Both the position numbers and the translations under genes were made by a program. DNA of 64,000 nt from NCBI GenBank assembly GCA_041737175.1, contig JBGSSF010000031.1:56474-120473 (forward strand). Reading direction: 5' to 3'. Source of the stretch: UBA5072 sp041737175 (lineage in GTDB: Bacteria > Bacteroidota > Bacteroidia > Bacteroidales > UBA10428). Shown one piece after another: positions 25,461 to 34,248 of the stretch (positions are counted from its first letter, which is position 1; the number at the start of each line of letters is the position of its first letter). Under the pieces are notes generated by a model, which was not told the DNA's origin, searched no databases, and worked only from the letters and a program-made list of their open reading frames with translations.

Positions 25461-25694
25461 GTCATGCAGTCATGCAGTCATGCAGTCTTGCAGTCTTGCA
25501 GTCATGCAGTCATGCAGTCTTGCAGTCTTGCAGTCTTGCAGTCTTGCAGTCTTGCAGTCTTGCAGTCATGCAGTCATGCAGTCATGCAGTCATGCAGTCT
25601 TGCAGTCATGCAGTCATGCAGTCTTGCAGTCTTGCAGTCTTGCAGTCTTGCAGTCATGCAGTCATGCAGTCATGCAGTCATGCAGTCATGCAGT
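25461..25694. repeat. 8-bp tandem array, 29 units, with two unit types
   Basis: Twenty-nine back-to-back units GTC(A/T)TGCA fill the gap between two converging genes. Only the fourth base varies: 16 units have A and 13 have T. The order, read left to right, is AAATT AATTTTTT AAAATAA TTTTAAAAA. The array ends inside the PAP2 gene, supplying its last codons and its TGA (complement of 25686-25688). Because the unit is 8 bp, all three forward frames stay open across it, but they are low-complexity frames of the repeat and not genes. Confidence 0.97.
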
Positions 25695-26243
25695 TAGAGT
25701 TATAAACCGTTTCAGCACCAGAAAAGCCATCCATCCCAGGAAAGCTCCTAGTAAGGCTCCGCCAATCACGTCTCCGGGGTAGTGAACGCCCAGGTAAATC
25801 CGGCTGTAAGAGACCAGTGCAGCCCACAATACCATTCCTGTGGTTGCCCATTTCTTTCTGAAAAGCAATGAAAGAAATGTTGCCAGGGCAAAAGAGTTAG
25901 CGGCATGACCCGAGACAAAGCCATAGGAACTTTGGCAATAGCCTTTTACAAGATGCACCAGGTGCCCGATTTCCGGGTCTTTGCAAGGCCTGAAACGTTT
26001 CACCCCGCTTTTCAATAGATTGGCGATCTGATCACTCAGGGTGATCATAATTACGACAGCCAGTATAATCCACAAGGATTTCCACCGGTACTGGTAAATG
26101 ATAATGGCTAAAATAATAGCGTACAGCGGAATCCATTCGAATTTCCCCGAAACAAAATACATGAATCTGTCGGAAAAATCCGAATGATGGCCGTTGAGCC
26201 AGAGTAACAAGCGCTGATCCAGATTTTCAAGTGCTTCAAACAT
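25686..26243 (-). CDS. PAP2-family membrane phosphatase
   Basis: The 185-residue protein is a type 2 phosphatidic acid phosphatase. It shows the three active-site motifs: KSGVKRFRPC (KxxxxxxRP), YGFVSGHAANSFA (PSGH-like, here VSGH) and SRIYLGVHYPGDVIGG (SRxxxxxHxxxD). Five or six hydrophobic helices surround them. Such enzymes dephosphorylate lipid phosphates such as undecaprenyl-PP or PA outside the inner membrane. Its start overlaps the obgE stop by 8 bp, so it is translationally coupled as the last gene of hpt-adk-obgE-PAP2. The C-terminal Thr-Ala and the stop codon come from the repeat array. Confidence 0.92.
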   Translation of the reverse strand: MFEALENLDQRLLLWLNGHHSDFSDRFMYFVSGKFEWIPLYAIILAIIIYQYRWKSLWIILAVVIMITLSDQIANLLKSGVKRFRPCKDPEIGHLVHLVKGYCQSSYGFVSGHAANSFALATFLSLLFRKKWATTGMVLWAALVSYSRIYLGVHYPGDVIGGALLGAFLGWMAFLVLKRFITLTA

Positions 26244-27237
26244 CTTCAGGCGAATTGAGTTCCCGCCAGAGGATATCTTTCAGCTTATTCAGGTTGGTCC
26301 CGATCAGGGAAGAAATGAAAACCCAGGGGATACCAGGAAGATCATCTTTCATTTCTTGAATAAGTTCGGGGTCGGCCAGGTCACTCTTTGTGACAGCCAG
26401 TACCCTTTTTTTATCCAACAATTCCGGATTATACTGCTTCAGTTCGTTCAGTAAAATATCATATTCCCCTTTAATGCTCCTGGCATCCGCCGGGATCATG
26501 AACAACAGGATGGAATTGCGCTCAATGTGCCGGAGAAATCTTAATCCCAATCCCTTGCCTTCATGAGCGCCCTCGATAATCCCCGGTATATCGGCCATTA
26601 CAAAAGAACGGGATTCGCGGTATTTTACAATTCCCAAATTGGGCACCAGGGTGGTAAAAGGATAATCGGCAATTTTGGGTTTGGCGGCCGATATCACCGA
26701 CAACAAGGTTGATTTTCCGGCATTGGGAAAACCTACAAGTCCTACATCAGCAAGAATCTTCAGTTCAAGTGTGTAATGTCCTTCAATGGCAGGTTCGCCA
26801 GGTTGTGCGTATCGTGGAGTCTGGTTGGTAGCTGATTTGAAATGCGTGTTTCCCAGTCCGCCCCTGCCTCCCGGCACCATGATATGTTCTTCATCGTGCT
26901 TTGTGATCTCGAAAAGGAATTCATTGCTTTCAGCAAACCGGACTACTGTTCCCAATGGAACTTCAATAATTACATCTTCTCCGTTGGATCCTGTCTTGTT
27001 GGCTTTCATGCCGTCTTCGGCATGACCGGCAAAAATGTGTTTCCGGTAACGAAGATGCAAGAGGGTCCATAACTGGCTGTTGCCCCGAAGGATCACATGT
27101 CCGCCCCGACCTCCGTCACCTCCGTCGGGGCCACCTTTGGGTACGAATTTCTCCCGCCGCAAATGGGCAGAGCCCTTGCCGCCCCGGCCCGAACGGCAGA
27201 ATATTTTAATATAATCTACAAAATTTGTTTCTGACAT
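26236..27237 (-). CDS. obgE: GTPase ObgE/CgtA
   Basis: Obg is an essential GTPase that binds the 50S subunit and links ribosome assembly to growth state. The 333-residue protein begins with the Gly-rich Obg fold (CRSGRGGKGSAHLRRE, GGDGGRGGHVILR; 1-158), then the G domain: GFPNAGKSTLL (P-loop, about 165), DYPFTTL (switch I), ADIPGIIEGAH, TKSDLAD and a final SSLIGTNL. The C-terminal OCT domain is short or absent, as in other Bacteroidota. The start at 27237 (MSETNFVDY) fits the family; six extra codons upstream do not. Confidence 0.96.
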   Translation of the reverse strand: MSETNFVDYIKIFCRSGRGGKGSAHLRREKFVPKGGPDGGDGGRGGHVILRGNSQLWTLLHLRYRKHIFAGHAEDGMKANKTGSNGEDVIIEVPLGTVVRFAESNEFLFEITKHDEEHIMVPGGRGGLGNTHFKSATNQTPRYAQPGEPAIEGHYTLELKILADVGLVGFPNAGKSTLLSVISAAKPKIADYPFTTLVPNLGIVKYRESRSFVMADIPGIIEGAHEGKGLGLRFLRHIERNSILLFMIPADARSIKGEYDILLNELKQYNPELLDKKRVLAVTKSDLADPELIQEMKDDLPGIPWVFISSLIGTNLNKLKDILWRELNSPEDV

Positions 27238-27293
27238 ATCGGTAAAGATAACCATTTACCAACAACAACTGGTTGACCTGGCTTTCACAACAA

Positions 27294-27321
27294 TCACAAC
27301 CTACAACCTACAACCAACCTA
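27294..27321. repeat. 7-bp tandem array, about four units
   Basis: TCACAAC, CTACAAC, CTACAAC and CAACCTA follow each other and end on the base before the adk stop codon (complement of 27322-27324). It is short and imperfect but shares the placement of the other arrays, next to a stop. Confidence 0.5.
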
Positions 27322-27897
27322 TTACTTTACCTTATCAATTGTCTTACAAAGTCTATCAAAAATCTCTTCAATGGTTCCCATACCGTCAACCGACTGGAAT
27401 TTTTTCTGTGCATTGTAATAGTCAATTACCGGTGCGGTTTCGCGGTTGTAAACGGTGATGCGGTTTTCAATGACATTCATATCCTGGTCATCTGCTCTTC
27501 CTGAGACTTTCCCTCGTCCCATAAGGCGTTTAACCAGTTCCTGTTTTTCGACTTCCAGAGCCACCATGATGGTGATGGATGTTTTTTTCTTATCCAGCAG
27601 CTTGTCGAGCGCACCGGCCTGGGCTTTGGTGCGCGGAAATCCGTCGAAGATGAAGCCTTTGGCGGCCGGGTTCTGATCGAGCTTTACCTCAATCATCCCG
27701 ATAACAACTTCATCCGGGACCAGTTCACCCTTGTCCATGAATTTCTTTGCTTCCAATCCAAGCGGTGATTTAGCGGCCAATTCTCCGCGTAAAATGTCAC
27801 CTGTTGACAGGTGCACCAACTGGTACTTTTCGATCAGGTTTGCGGCCTGTGTTCCCTTACCTGCACCCGGAGGGCCAAATAATACAATATTCAGCAT
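27322..27897 (-). CDS. adk: Adenylate kinase
   Basis: Adk balances ATP + AMP against 2 ADP. The 191-residue protein has the P-loop GPPGAGKGTQA (residues 7-17), the AMP-binding STGDILR and FDGFPRTKAQA, and a short lid (LMGRGKVSGRADDQ) with RADD. The lid is of the short, non-zinc type. Length is normal for Bacteroidota. It lies 33 bp after hpt and 84 bp before obgE, so the purine and GTPase genes are likely co-transcribed. Confidence 0.97.
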   Translation of the reverse strand: MLNIVLFGPPGAGKGTQAANLIEKYQLVHLSTGDILRGELAAKSPLGLEAKKFMDKGELVPDEVVIGMIEVKLDQNPAAKGFIFDGFPRTKAQAGALDKLLDKKKTSITIMVALEVEKQELVKRLMGRGKVSGRADDQDMNVIENRITVYNRETAPVIDYYNAQKKFQSVDGMGTIEEIFDRLCKTIDKVK

Positions 27898-27930
27898 GGT
27901 ATGAAGACTATTAAATTAATAAAAAGTGAG

Positions 27931-28467
27931 TTATTGAACAATTTGATAAATGTTGCGGAGGTTTCTGCCATAACCCTGGTAATCGAGACCATAACCAACT
28001 ACGAATTCTTTTGGGATCTGGAATCCGATGTAGTCCAGCCGGACATCTTTATTATAGTATTCCGGTTTTAGCAGCAAAGTGGCAATGTAAACCTGCCGGG
28101 GTAAGAAACCCTTGATCTGGTGAATGCTATTTTCAATTGTATTTCCTGTATCGATAATATCTTCAATGATCACTACGGTTTTGTCTTTTAAAACTTCATT
28201 GATGCCTATCAGTCTTCTCACATTACCGGTGCTGGTGGTACTGTGGTAGGACGATAATTTGACAAAGGATACCTGCACGTCGAAACTGATCTTTCGAAGC
28301 AGGTCAGATGCGAACATAAAGGCACCGTTGAGGATTCCGATAAAAATGACATCCTCATCCTTCAGATCGCTGTTCATTTGGTCGGCCATGTTTTGAACCC
28401 GCGCCTGGATTTTTTCAGCAGGAAGAAGGAGTGAAAATTCCTTATCGAGCAGTGTTATTGTAGCCAT
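27931..28467 (-). CDS. hpt: Hypoxanthine phosphoribosyltransferase
   Basis: Hpt salvages hypoxanthine and guanine with PRPP. The 178-residue protein has the PRPP motif VVIIEDIIDTGNTIE (about 99-113), an N-terminal GILNGAFMFASDLLRKI, and the base-binding end DYIGFQIPKEFVVGYGLDYQGYGRNL. The key Lys-Phe-Val (KEFVVGYG) and final Asp-Tyr are as in bacterial HPRTs. It heads the operon hpt-adk-obgE-PAP2 and is divergent from purE, a pairing of purine salvage and de novo synthesis. Confidence 0.96.
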   Translation of the reverse strand: MATITLLDKEFSLLLPAEKIQARVQNMADQMNSDLKDEDVIFIGILNGAFMFASDLLRKISFDVQVSFVKLSSYHSTTSTGNVRRLIGINEVLKDKTVVIIEDIIDTGNTIENSIHQIKGFLPRQVYIATLLLKPEYYNKDVRLDYIGFQIPKEFVVGYGLDYQGYGRNLRNIYQIVQ

Positions 28468-28537
28468 CAGGATTCAATATGATTCGCAAGATACAAATAT
28501 TTGCCTTATATTAGGCTTGAATTTTAAATTTAACCGA

Positions 28538-29044
28538 ATGAAGCCCCTTGTAAGTATCATCATGGGAAGTACTTCCGATTATCCGGTTATGGAAGCCGCA
28601 GCTAAATTTCTCGATGAATATAAGATCCCTTTTGAAATAAACGCATTGTCGGCACACCGGACACCTGCAGAAGTTGAGAAATTTGCCAGAAGCGCTGAGG
28701 AACGCGGGCTTAAGGTAATCATTGCAGCTGCCGGGATGGCTGCACATTTGCCAGGCGTTATTGCCTCCATGACCAGCCTCCCTGTAATAGGCGTACCCAT
28801 TAAAGCCTCACTGGAGGGATTGGATGCCCTGCTGGCTATCGTGCAAATGCCTCCGGGCATTCCTGTTGCCACGGTGGGTATCAATGCTTCCCTGAATGCA
28901 GGCATACTTGCCGCTCAAATTCTTGCGATTCAGGACAAGAACCTGGCTGCCGCCATGAAAAAGCACAAGGAGAGCCTTAAAAAGAAAATTATTACAGCCA
29001 ATGAAGAACTCGCCAAAATAAAATTCCCCCATAAAGTGGGATAA
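28538..29044 (+). CDS. purE: N5-carboxyaminoimidazole ribonucleotide mutase (PurE)
   Basis: PurE class I moves the carboxyl group from N5-CAIR to CAIR in purine synthesis. The 168-residue protein contains the diagnostic IIMGSTSDYPVMEAAAKFL at the start, the SAHRTP motif (here ALSAHRTPAEVEKFA, with catalytic His), AAAGMAAHLPGVIAS, and PPGIPVATVGI. The ATG at 28538 places the first strand correctly; the frame can be extended 7 codons upstream to a TTG, which adds nothing conserved. The gap to the divergent hpt is 70 bp. Confidence 0.95.
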   Translation: MKPLVSIIMGSTSDYPVMEAAAKFLDEYKIPFEINALSAHRTPAEVEKFARSAEERGLKVIIAAAGMAAHLPGVIASMTSLPVIGVPIKASLEGLDALLAIVQMPPGIPVATVGINASLNAGILAAQILAIQDKNLAAAMKKHKESLKKKIITANEELAKIKFPHKVG

Positions 29045-29124
29045 AAATCAGGAAGGTTCAACACGTTAAGAGTTTGTTTTTCAGTTGAAATTGAGGGAGT
29101 TAAAGGATATTTATCGGTTTCTTT

Positions 29125-29964
29125 TTGAAAACAACATTTGGTCTTGTCGGGCTTTTGGCTCTGCTGAACACCTGGAGCAGCGCGGCTGTTGATCCGGTTT
29201 CTGCAGGCGCTAGGTCGCTGGGAATGTCCGGCGCCGGTGTCATGCTAACCGGTCAGGGACCGGGTGCAGGAAATCCGGCCGGCCTGGCCGTTCTTTCCAA
29301 CCTTACGCTGGGCCTCCAATATGCGAATTACTTCATGGTGCCTGAATTGGGACAGGGAGCATTTTCGGTCGGCTTGCCTGCAATGACAGGTGCTTTCGGC
29401 CTGGAATATACAAGCCTGGGAAACTCATATTACCGTGAAAATCAGGTTTGCCTTTCCTTTGGAAAAACCCTGGGCGGAAAATTAAGAGCGGGGATCAGCC
29501 TGCATTACCTGATGGTTCGCCAGCCTGCAGGTTTCGAAAACCTGTCCTCGATTTCTCCTTCCCTGGGCTTGCAGGTCATGCCGGTAGAAGGATTGACAAT
29601 CGGTTTCCGGGTATTTAATCCGGCTGCCCAAAACTACCGGCCCGAAGGTTACCTGAAATTGCCGGTAATCATTCAGGCAGGGCTGGGTTACAAACTCGGT
29701 GAGGAAGTGCTGGTCTGTTTTGAGGCAAAAAAAGAAGATCATGCAAAGATAAAGTATTGCGGGGGGATCGAGATCATCTGGAAGAATTCCTTAATCGCCC
29801 GGTTTGGTGTCTCCTCGGGAGTTTTTCCATGCTACTCGTTTGGCCTTGGATTTCAATGCAGATCACTGAGGATTGACCTTGCAGCCACCCGCCACCCGGT
29901 GCTGGGATTCAGTCCGGTAATTACCCTGGCGCAAACTGTAGGTACTATTAAAAAAAAGTCGTAA
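29125..29964 (+). CDS. Predicted outer-membrane beta-barrel protein (PorV/FadL-like)
   Basis: After a signal peptide (first 20 residues, ending near SSAAV) the 279-residue protein has DPVSAGARSLGMSGAGVMLTG, GAGNPAGLAVL and repeated amphipathic strands. This start is typical of Bacteroidota barrels related to PorV/PorQ and FadL, in which a small conserved hatch motif (ARSLGMGGA) precedes the barrel. It lies just upstream of a CotH protein with a T9SS signal. The start codon is TTG at 29125, needed to include the signal peptide. Exact role unknown. Confidence 0.65.
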   Translation: MKTTFGLVGLLALLNTWSSAAVDPVSAGARSLGMSGAGVMLTGQGPGAGNPAGLAVLSNLTLGLQYANYFMVPELGQGAFSVGLPAMTGAFGLEYTSLGNSYYRENQVCLSFGKTLGGKLRAGISLHYLMVRQPAGFENLSSISPSLGLQVMPVEGLTIGFRVFNPAAQNYRPEGYLKLPVIIQAGLGYKLGEEVLVCFEAKKEDHAKIKYCGGIEIIWKNSLIARFGVSSGVFPCYSFGLGFQCRSLRIDLAATRHPVLGFSPVITLAQTVGTIKKKS

Positions 29965-29976
29965 AATCGCATCGTT

Positions 29977-31608
29977 ATGGACCGGCTGATAAAAACCTGC
30001 TTGCGGACAGTAATATTCTTACTTATCCTGCTGAATCCCTGTATTACCAAAGCAATAAATTCAGATGATGGCGATTCCCATCATCTCCCTGTCATTGTAA
30101 TCAATACCCGCGGCCAGTTGATACCCGATGATCCGAAAATAGGGGTAATTATGGGCATCATTGACAACGGCCCCGGCAAAATGAATCGGCCGACTGATCC
30201 TTTTAACGATTACAATGGTCTTGTCGGAATAGAGCTGAGAGGATCCTCCTCACAGCAATTCCCCAAGAAATCATTTGGCTTTGAAACCTGGGACCATGCC
30301 GGGAATGACTCTTCTGTGTCTCTTTTAGGATTTCCTTCTGAAACCGACTGGGTGCTGTATGCGCCCTATTCCGATAAATCGCTTTTGCGAAATTCACTGG
30401 CCTATTATTTGTTTGGCAGGTTCGGGCACTATTCCCCCCTTGCCAAATTCGTTGAATTGTATCTCAATGGTCAATACCGGGGCATTTACGTGCTGGTGGA
30501 AAAAATAAAATGCGGCCCCTCCCGTGTAGACATTGACAATTTAACGGATACGGATATCCGGGATTTGGAACTAACCGGCGGCTATATACTTAAGCTGGAT
30601 AAAAGCACAGGCGACAAAAATAACGAAGGCTTTTATTCGCGCAATGCGCCCACCATAATTAACCGGCCGCATTTCTTTATTTTTGATGATCCTGATGGTG
30701 ATGATATTCAATCTGCCCAGAGGAATTATATCCGCAATAAAGTGAATGATTTCGAAGCCTCCCTGAGAAGCGCATACTATAAAGATCCGGACGTAGGATA
30801 TCGTTCCTATTTGGATGTACAGTCGTTTGTAGATTTTTTTATAATTAATGAGCTCAGCAGAAATATAGACGGCCTCAGGCTAAGCTCCTATTTATATAAG
30901 GACAGGGATGACAGGGATCCGAGATTCCATGCAGGACCTGCCTGGGATTATGACATTGCCTTTGGGAATTGCTATTATGGCGGCGCTGAATTAAGCTCGG
31001 GCTGGCAGTACCTGTACGAGGAAGATGATCATCCGATTCCATTCTGGTGGGAAAGGCTGATGACCGACATTTACTTTACAGAAAATTTAAGATGCCGGTG
31101 GAACCAGTTGCGGGAAGGCGTTCTGCATACTGACAGCATCCATGAATATATCGATGGTTTGGTGGAGCATATCGGGGATGCTGCCACTCATAATTTCGCC
31201 TCCTTCCCTATCATGGGAAGTTATGTATGGCCAAATCCCTATATTGCAAATACCTATCAGGAAGAAGTCTTTTATTTGAAAAACTGGATCAGTCAGCGCG
31301 CCAGCTGGCTCGACGGAAATATGCCGGGCACTTGTGCAGTGACCGGGGGACCCGAATATAATAAACACGGTTTTCAGGCTGTTCTTTACCCCAATCCGGC
31401 GAATGATCAAATCAATCTTGAAATCCTGAATCCTGAGAAGAAAAAGTTGCAGTTGTGTTTGTACCATGTTACCGGACACCTTGTTTATTCAGAATCTCTG
31501 GAAGAGGCAACCCACATCACCAGAAAAATAAAACTTCCTTCAGGAATTTACCAGGTGGTCCTCCAGGATCATCTTGAGCACATCACGATGAAAGCAATCG
31601 TGAATTAA
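29977..31608 (+). CDS. CotH-family protein kinase with T9SS C-terminal sorting domain
   Basis: The 543-residue protein has a signal peptide (to about residue 28), then a CotH domain: GIELRGSSSQQFPKKSFGFET (about 85), VLYAPYSDKSLLRNSLAYYL, and GIYVLVEKIKCG, with WDYDIAFGN (about 325) supplying the Mg-binding Asp. CotH proteins are secreted kinase-like folds. The last 80 residues (YPNPANDQINLEI to GIYQVVLQDHLEH) form a type A T9SS sorting domain, so the mature protein should be on the cell surface. It starts 12 bp after the outer-membrane protein gene. Confidence 0.9.
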   Translation: MDRLIKTCLRTVIFLLILLNPCITKAINSDDGDSHHLPVIVINTRGQLIPDDPKIGVIMGIIDNGPGKMNRPTDPFNDYNGLVGIELRGSSSQQFPKKSFGFETWDHAGNDSSVSLLGFPSETDWVLYAPYSDKSLLRNSLAYYLFGRFGHYSPLAKFVELYLNGQYRGIYVLVEKIKCGPSRVDIDNLTDTDIRDLELTGGYILKLDKSTGDKNNEGFYSRNAPTIINRPHFFIFDDPDGDDIQSAQRNYIRNKVNDFEASLRSAYYKDPDVGYRSYLDVQSFVDFFIINELSRNIDGLRLSSYLYKDRDDRDPRFHAGPAWDYDIAFGNCYYGGAELSSGWQYLYEEDDHPIPFWWERLMTDIYFTENLRCRWNQLREGVLHTDSIHEYIDGLVEHIGDAATHNFASFPIMGSYVWPNPYIANTYQEEVFYLKNWISQRASWLDGNMPGTCAVTGGPEYNKHGFQAVLYPNPANDQINLEILNPEKKKLQLCLYHVTGHLVYSESLEEATHITRKIKLPSGIYQVVLQDHLEHITMKAIVN

Positions 31609-31670
31609 GCCAACCGACATGGTCTGCTCCATTAATTAAACCCGATTCAGCCTGAATTCATTTTTAATAT

Positions 31671-31678
31671 TATTTTTG
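31671..31678 (+). promoter_or_regulatory. -7 promoter box of gpsA-pgi
   Basis: TATTTTTG matches TAnnTTTG exactly, 25 bp before the gpsA ATG at 31704. No clear -33 TTTG is visible about 20 bp upstream. Confidence 0.5.
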
Positions 31679-31703
31679 CTTCTTTCAACTGAACCAAACC
31701 AAG

Positions 31704-32699
31704 ATGTCAGATAATTCTAAGGTCGCAATCATCGGAAGCGGCAGTTGGGCGACAGCCCTTGCGAAACTTGTATTGAACAATCTGCCTGAAATAAATTGGT
31801 TTATGCGTTCGCAGGAGACCATTGATTATTTCCGAAAATTCAGGCATAACCCGAAATACATCAGTGACATCGAGTTTGATGTTTCCCGCATACACTTCTT
31901 TTGTTCCATTTCAGAGGCTATTGAATCATCGGATATTATCCTTTTTGCCATTCCGGCCCCATTCCTGAAGGATTCCCTCAAAGAATTCACGGGCTCGTTT
32001 GACAACAAAACTGTTGTTTCAGCCATCAAGGGAATTGTTCCTGTGGTAAACCTCACCGTTGCCGAGTTTTTTAATAAAACCTACCAGGTTCCCTTTAAGA
32101 ACATCAGCATCATCAGTGGTCCCTGTCATGCCGAGGAAATTGCACTTGAGCGTCTTTCATACCTCACTATCGCTTCGTCCCCGGCAGAGAAATCCGAAGA
32201 GCTTGCCAGACTTATCAGCTGTCATCATGTGAAGGTGAAATCTTCAGATGATATTTACGGCACCGAATATGCCGCAGTGCTTAAAAATATCATTGCCATT
32301 GCTGCCGGTATATGTCACGGTCTCGGCTATGGCGATAATTTTCAGGCAGTTCTTGTTTCAAATGCGATGTTGGAAATTAAGCGGTTTTTGGCCAAAACCT
32401 TTAAAAGTAAACGTAAACTGCTTAGTTCACCCTATCTTGGTGACGTAATGGTGACTGCCTATTCCCAGTTCAGCCGGAATCGCACCTTTGGGATGATGAT
32501 CGGGAAGGGTTACTCAGTGAAGTCAGCTCAGCTCGAAATGAGCATGGTGGCAGAAGGATATTATGCGGTTGCCTGCATACGGGAACTGAATAAAAGCTAT
32601 GGCGTTAATATGCCCATCACTGATGCGGTATATCATATCCTGTATGATAAAATATCGCCTGCCTTGGAAATAAAATTATTAACTGAAAAACTTAAATAA
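31704..32699 (+). CDS. gpsA: Glycerol-3-phosphate dehydrogenase [NAD(P)+]
   Basis: GpsA reduces dihydroxyacetone phosphate to glycerol-3-phosphate for phospholipid synthesis. The 331-residue protein begins with the NAD site AIIGSGSWATALAKLVL (GxGxxA), then SAIKGIVP, ISGPCHAEEIALERLSYL and the active-site region EYAAVLKNIIAIAAGICHGLGYGDN with catalytic Lys. The C-terminal substrate domain has EMSMVAEGYYAV. It forms a tight pair with pgi, 7 bp downstream. Confidence 0.94.
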   Translation: MSDNSKVAIIGSGSWATALAKLVLNNLPEINWFMRSQETIDYFRKFRHNPKYISDIEFDVSRIHFFCSISEAIESSDIILFAIPAPFLKDSLKEFTGSFDNKTVVSAIKGIVPVVNLTVAEFFNKTYQVPFKNISIISGPCHAEEIALERLSYLTIASSPAEKSEELARLISCHHVKVKSSDDIYGTEYAAVLKNIIAIAAGICHGLGYGDNFQAVLVSNAMLEIKRFLAKTFKSKRKLLSSPYLGDVMVTAYSQFSRNRTFGMMIGKGYSVKSAQLEMSMVAEGYYAVACIRELNKSYGVNMPITDAVYHILYDKISPALEIKLLTEKLK

Positions 32700-32706
32700 T
32701 CAATTC

Positions 32707-34050
32707 ATGGAAGCCCTTAAAATCGACATCAGCAATGCATTTGGATTTGTGCCCAAAGAGGATATTTATGATTTGTCTGAAAAGGCTGTTAAAAACATTA
32801 AAGCGCTGGAAAAAAAGACCGGGAAAGGAAATGATTTTGTGGGCTGGGTGAGCCTTCCTTCCTCGATCTCCGACATTGAACTCAGAGATATTGAAAAGAC
32901 TGCTGCCCTGATCAGGAAACAGGTGGAAGCGGTAGTGGTTATCGGTATTGGCGGCTCCTACCTGGGTACGAGGGCTGTAGCCGAAACCCTTTCTCATTCC
33001 TTCCTCCATCTTAGAAAGAACAGGAAGAATCCGATTGTCCTTTATGCAGGACAGAATATGGGTGAGGATTATCTGAATGAGCTGATGGAGACGCTGGATG
33101 ATCTGAAATATGCAATCGTAGTTATCTCAAAATCAGGTACCACAACCGAACCTGCCATAGCATTCAGGATCCTGAAGAACCACCTCGAAAAGAAAGCAGG
33201 CAAAGCAGTTGCCAGGGAACTGATTGTCGCCATCACCGATGCCTATAAAGGGGCATTGCGTAGCACGGCAACGCAGGAAGGCTATAAAACCTATGTCATC
33301 CCCGATGACATAGGCGGCAGGTATTCAGTGCTGACACCTGTGGGACTTGTTCCCCTTGCTATTGCAGGAATTGACATTCGCGCCCTGGTGAAGGGAGCCA
33401 TTGACATGGAAAAATTAACCACTTCGTCAGTTCCCTTCGGTGAAAATCCGTCCTGCCTTTATGCAGCAGCCCGGACTGCGCTTTATCGCTCGGGAAAGAA
33501 AATAGAAATTCTTGCCAATTTTGAAAATAAGCTGCATTTTCTGGCTGAATGGTGGAAACAACTTTACGGTGAAAGCGAAGGCAAGGAAGGGAAAGGGATT
33601 TTCCCAGCCAGTGTTGATTTCTCGGCTGATCTTCATTCCATGGGACAGTATATCCAGGAAGGCGAGCGCCTGCTCATTGAAACTGTCATCTCAGTGAAAG
33701 AAACTTCCTCTAAATTGCTGATTCCCAAGGATAAAAGCGATCTTGACGGATTGAATTACATCGCTGGTAAACGGGTGGATGCCGTCAACAAAATGGCCGA
33801 ACTGGGCACCATGCTGGCTCATGTGGATGGCGGGGTACCGAACCTGCGCATTGAAATTCCCAAGCTCAATGAATATTACCTGGGACAACTGTTGTATTTC
33901 TTCGAAAAAGCATGTGGTATAAGTGGCTACCTGCTGGGCGTAAATCCGTTCGACCAGCCCGGAGTTGAAGCTTACAAGAAGAACATGTTTGCCCTGCTTG
34001 AAAAGCGGGGATACGAAGAGGAAACGAAAAAAATAAAGAGCAGGATATAA
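32707..34050 (+). CDS. pgi: Glucose-6-phosphate isomerase
   Basis: Pgi interconverts glucose-6-P and fructose-6-P. The 447-residue length is that of the short bacterial form. It shows VIGIGGSYLGTRAV (about 80), VISKSGTTTEPAIAFRIL (about 140), the catalytic Glu region GIFPASVDFSADLHSMGQYIQEG, and the Lys motif NPFDQPGVEAYKKNMF near the end. It follows gpsA by 7 bp and is followed directly by a strong terminator. Confidence 0.97.
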   Translation: MEALKIDISNAFGFVPKEDIYDLSEKAVKNIKALEKKTGKGNDFVGWVSLPSSISDIELRDIEKTAALIRKQVEAVVVIGIGGSYLGTRAVAETLSHSFLHLRKNRKNPIVLYAGQNMGEDYLNELMETLDDLKYAIVVISKSGTTTEPAIAFRILKNHLEKKAGKAVARELIVAITDAYKGALRSTATQEGYKTYVIPDDIGGRYSVLTPVGLVPLAIAGIDIRALVKGAIDMEKLTTSSVPFGENPSCLYAAARTALYRSGKKIEILANFENKLHFLAEWWKQLYGESEGKEGKGIFPASVDFSADLHSMGQYIQEGERLLIETVISVKETSSKLLIPKDKSDLDGLNYIAGKRVDAVNKMAELGTMLAHVDGGVPNLRIEIPKLNEYYLGQLLYFFEKACGISGYLLGVNPFDQPGVEAYKKNMFALLEKRGYEEETKKIKSRI

Positions 34051-34056
34051 GAATAA

Positions 34057-34100
34057 CATACCCTTCAAGGGTCTCTGACCCCTTGAAGGGTATGTTTTTT
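34057..34100 (+). terminator. Intrinsic terminator of gpsA-pgi
   Basis: CATACCCTTCAAGG (34057-34070) pairs with CCTTGAAGGGTATG (34081-34094) around a 10-base loop, and a T6 run follows at 34095-34100. It lies 6 bp after the pgi stop codon and is the clearest rho-independent terminator in the window. Confidence 0.92.
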
Positions 34101-34104
34101 ATAC

Positions 34105-34127
34105 AGACGCATGCAATGCGTCTCTAC
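34105..34127. repeat. GAGACGC-family hairpin
   Basis: AGACGCAT (34105-34112), loop GCA, ATGCGTCT (34116-34123), followed by CTAC. The right arm (GCGTCTCTAC) is identical to that of the palindrome at 17199-17226, so both belong to one dispersed REP-like family. Confidence 0.65.
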
Positions 34128-34185
34128 ACCCCCCACACAAAATCTTCTGCGTTAATTACTTTTTAATAAGTAATTTGCACAATTA

Positions 34186-34216
34186 TTGTAGGTAATTTTT
34201 GGATTCGTTATCTTTA
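34186..34216 (+). promoter_or_regulatory. Promoter of the AcpH-like gene
   Basis: TTG (34186-34188) is followed after 20 bp by TATCTTTA (34209-34216), one base off TAnnTTTG. Transcription would start near 34223, giving a leader of about 25 bases to the TTG start codon. Confidence 0.4.
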
Positions 34217-34248
34217 TAACATAAGGTATTATTTGCAAATGCTTTGTT

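Noticed and set aside
25461..25694. A CRISPR array
   Set aside because: The unit is 8 bp with no spacers and no cas genes are near.
25464..25782. Three overlapping forward reading frames of 77-100 codons with MQSCS-type repeats
   Set aside because: They are only the 8-bp tandem array read in its three open frames; no start signal and no non-repeat content.
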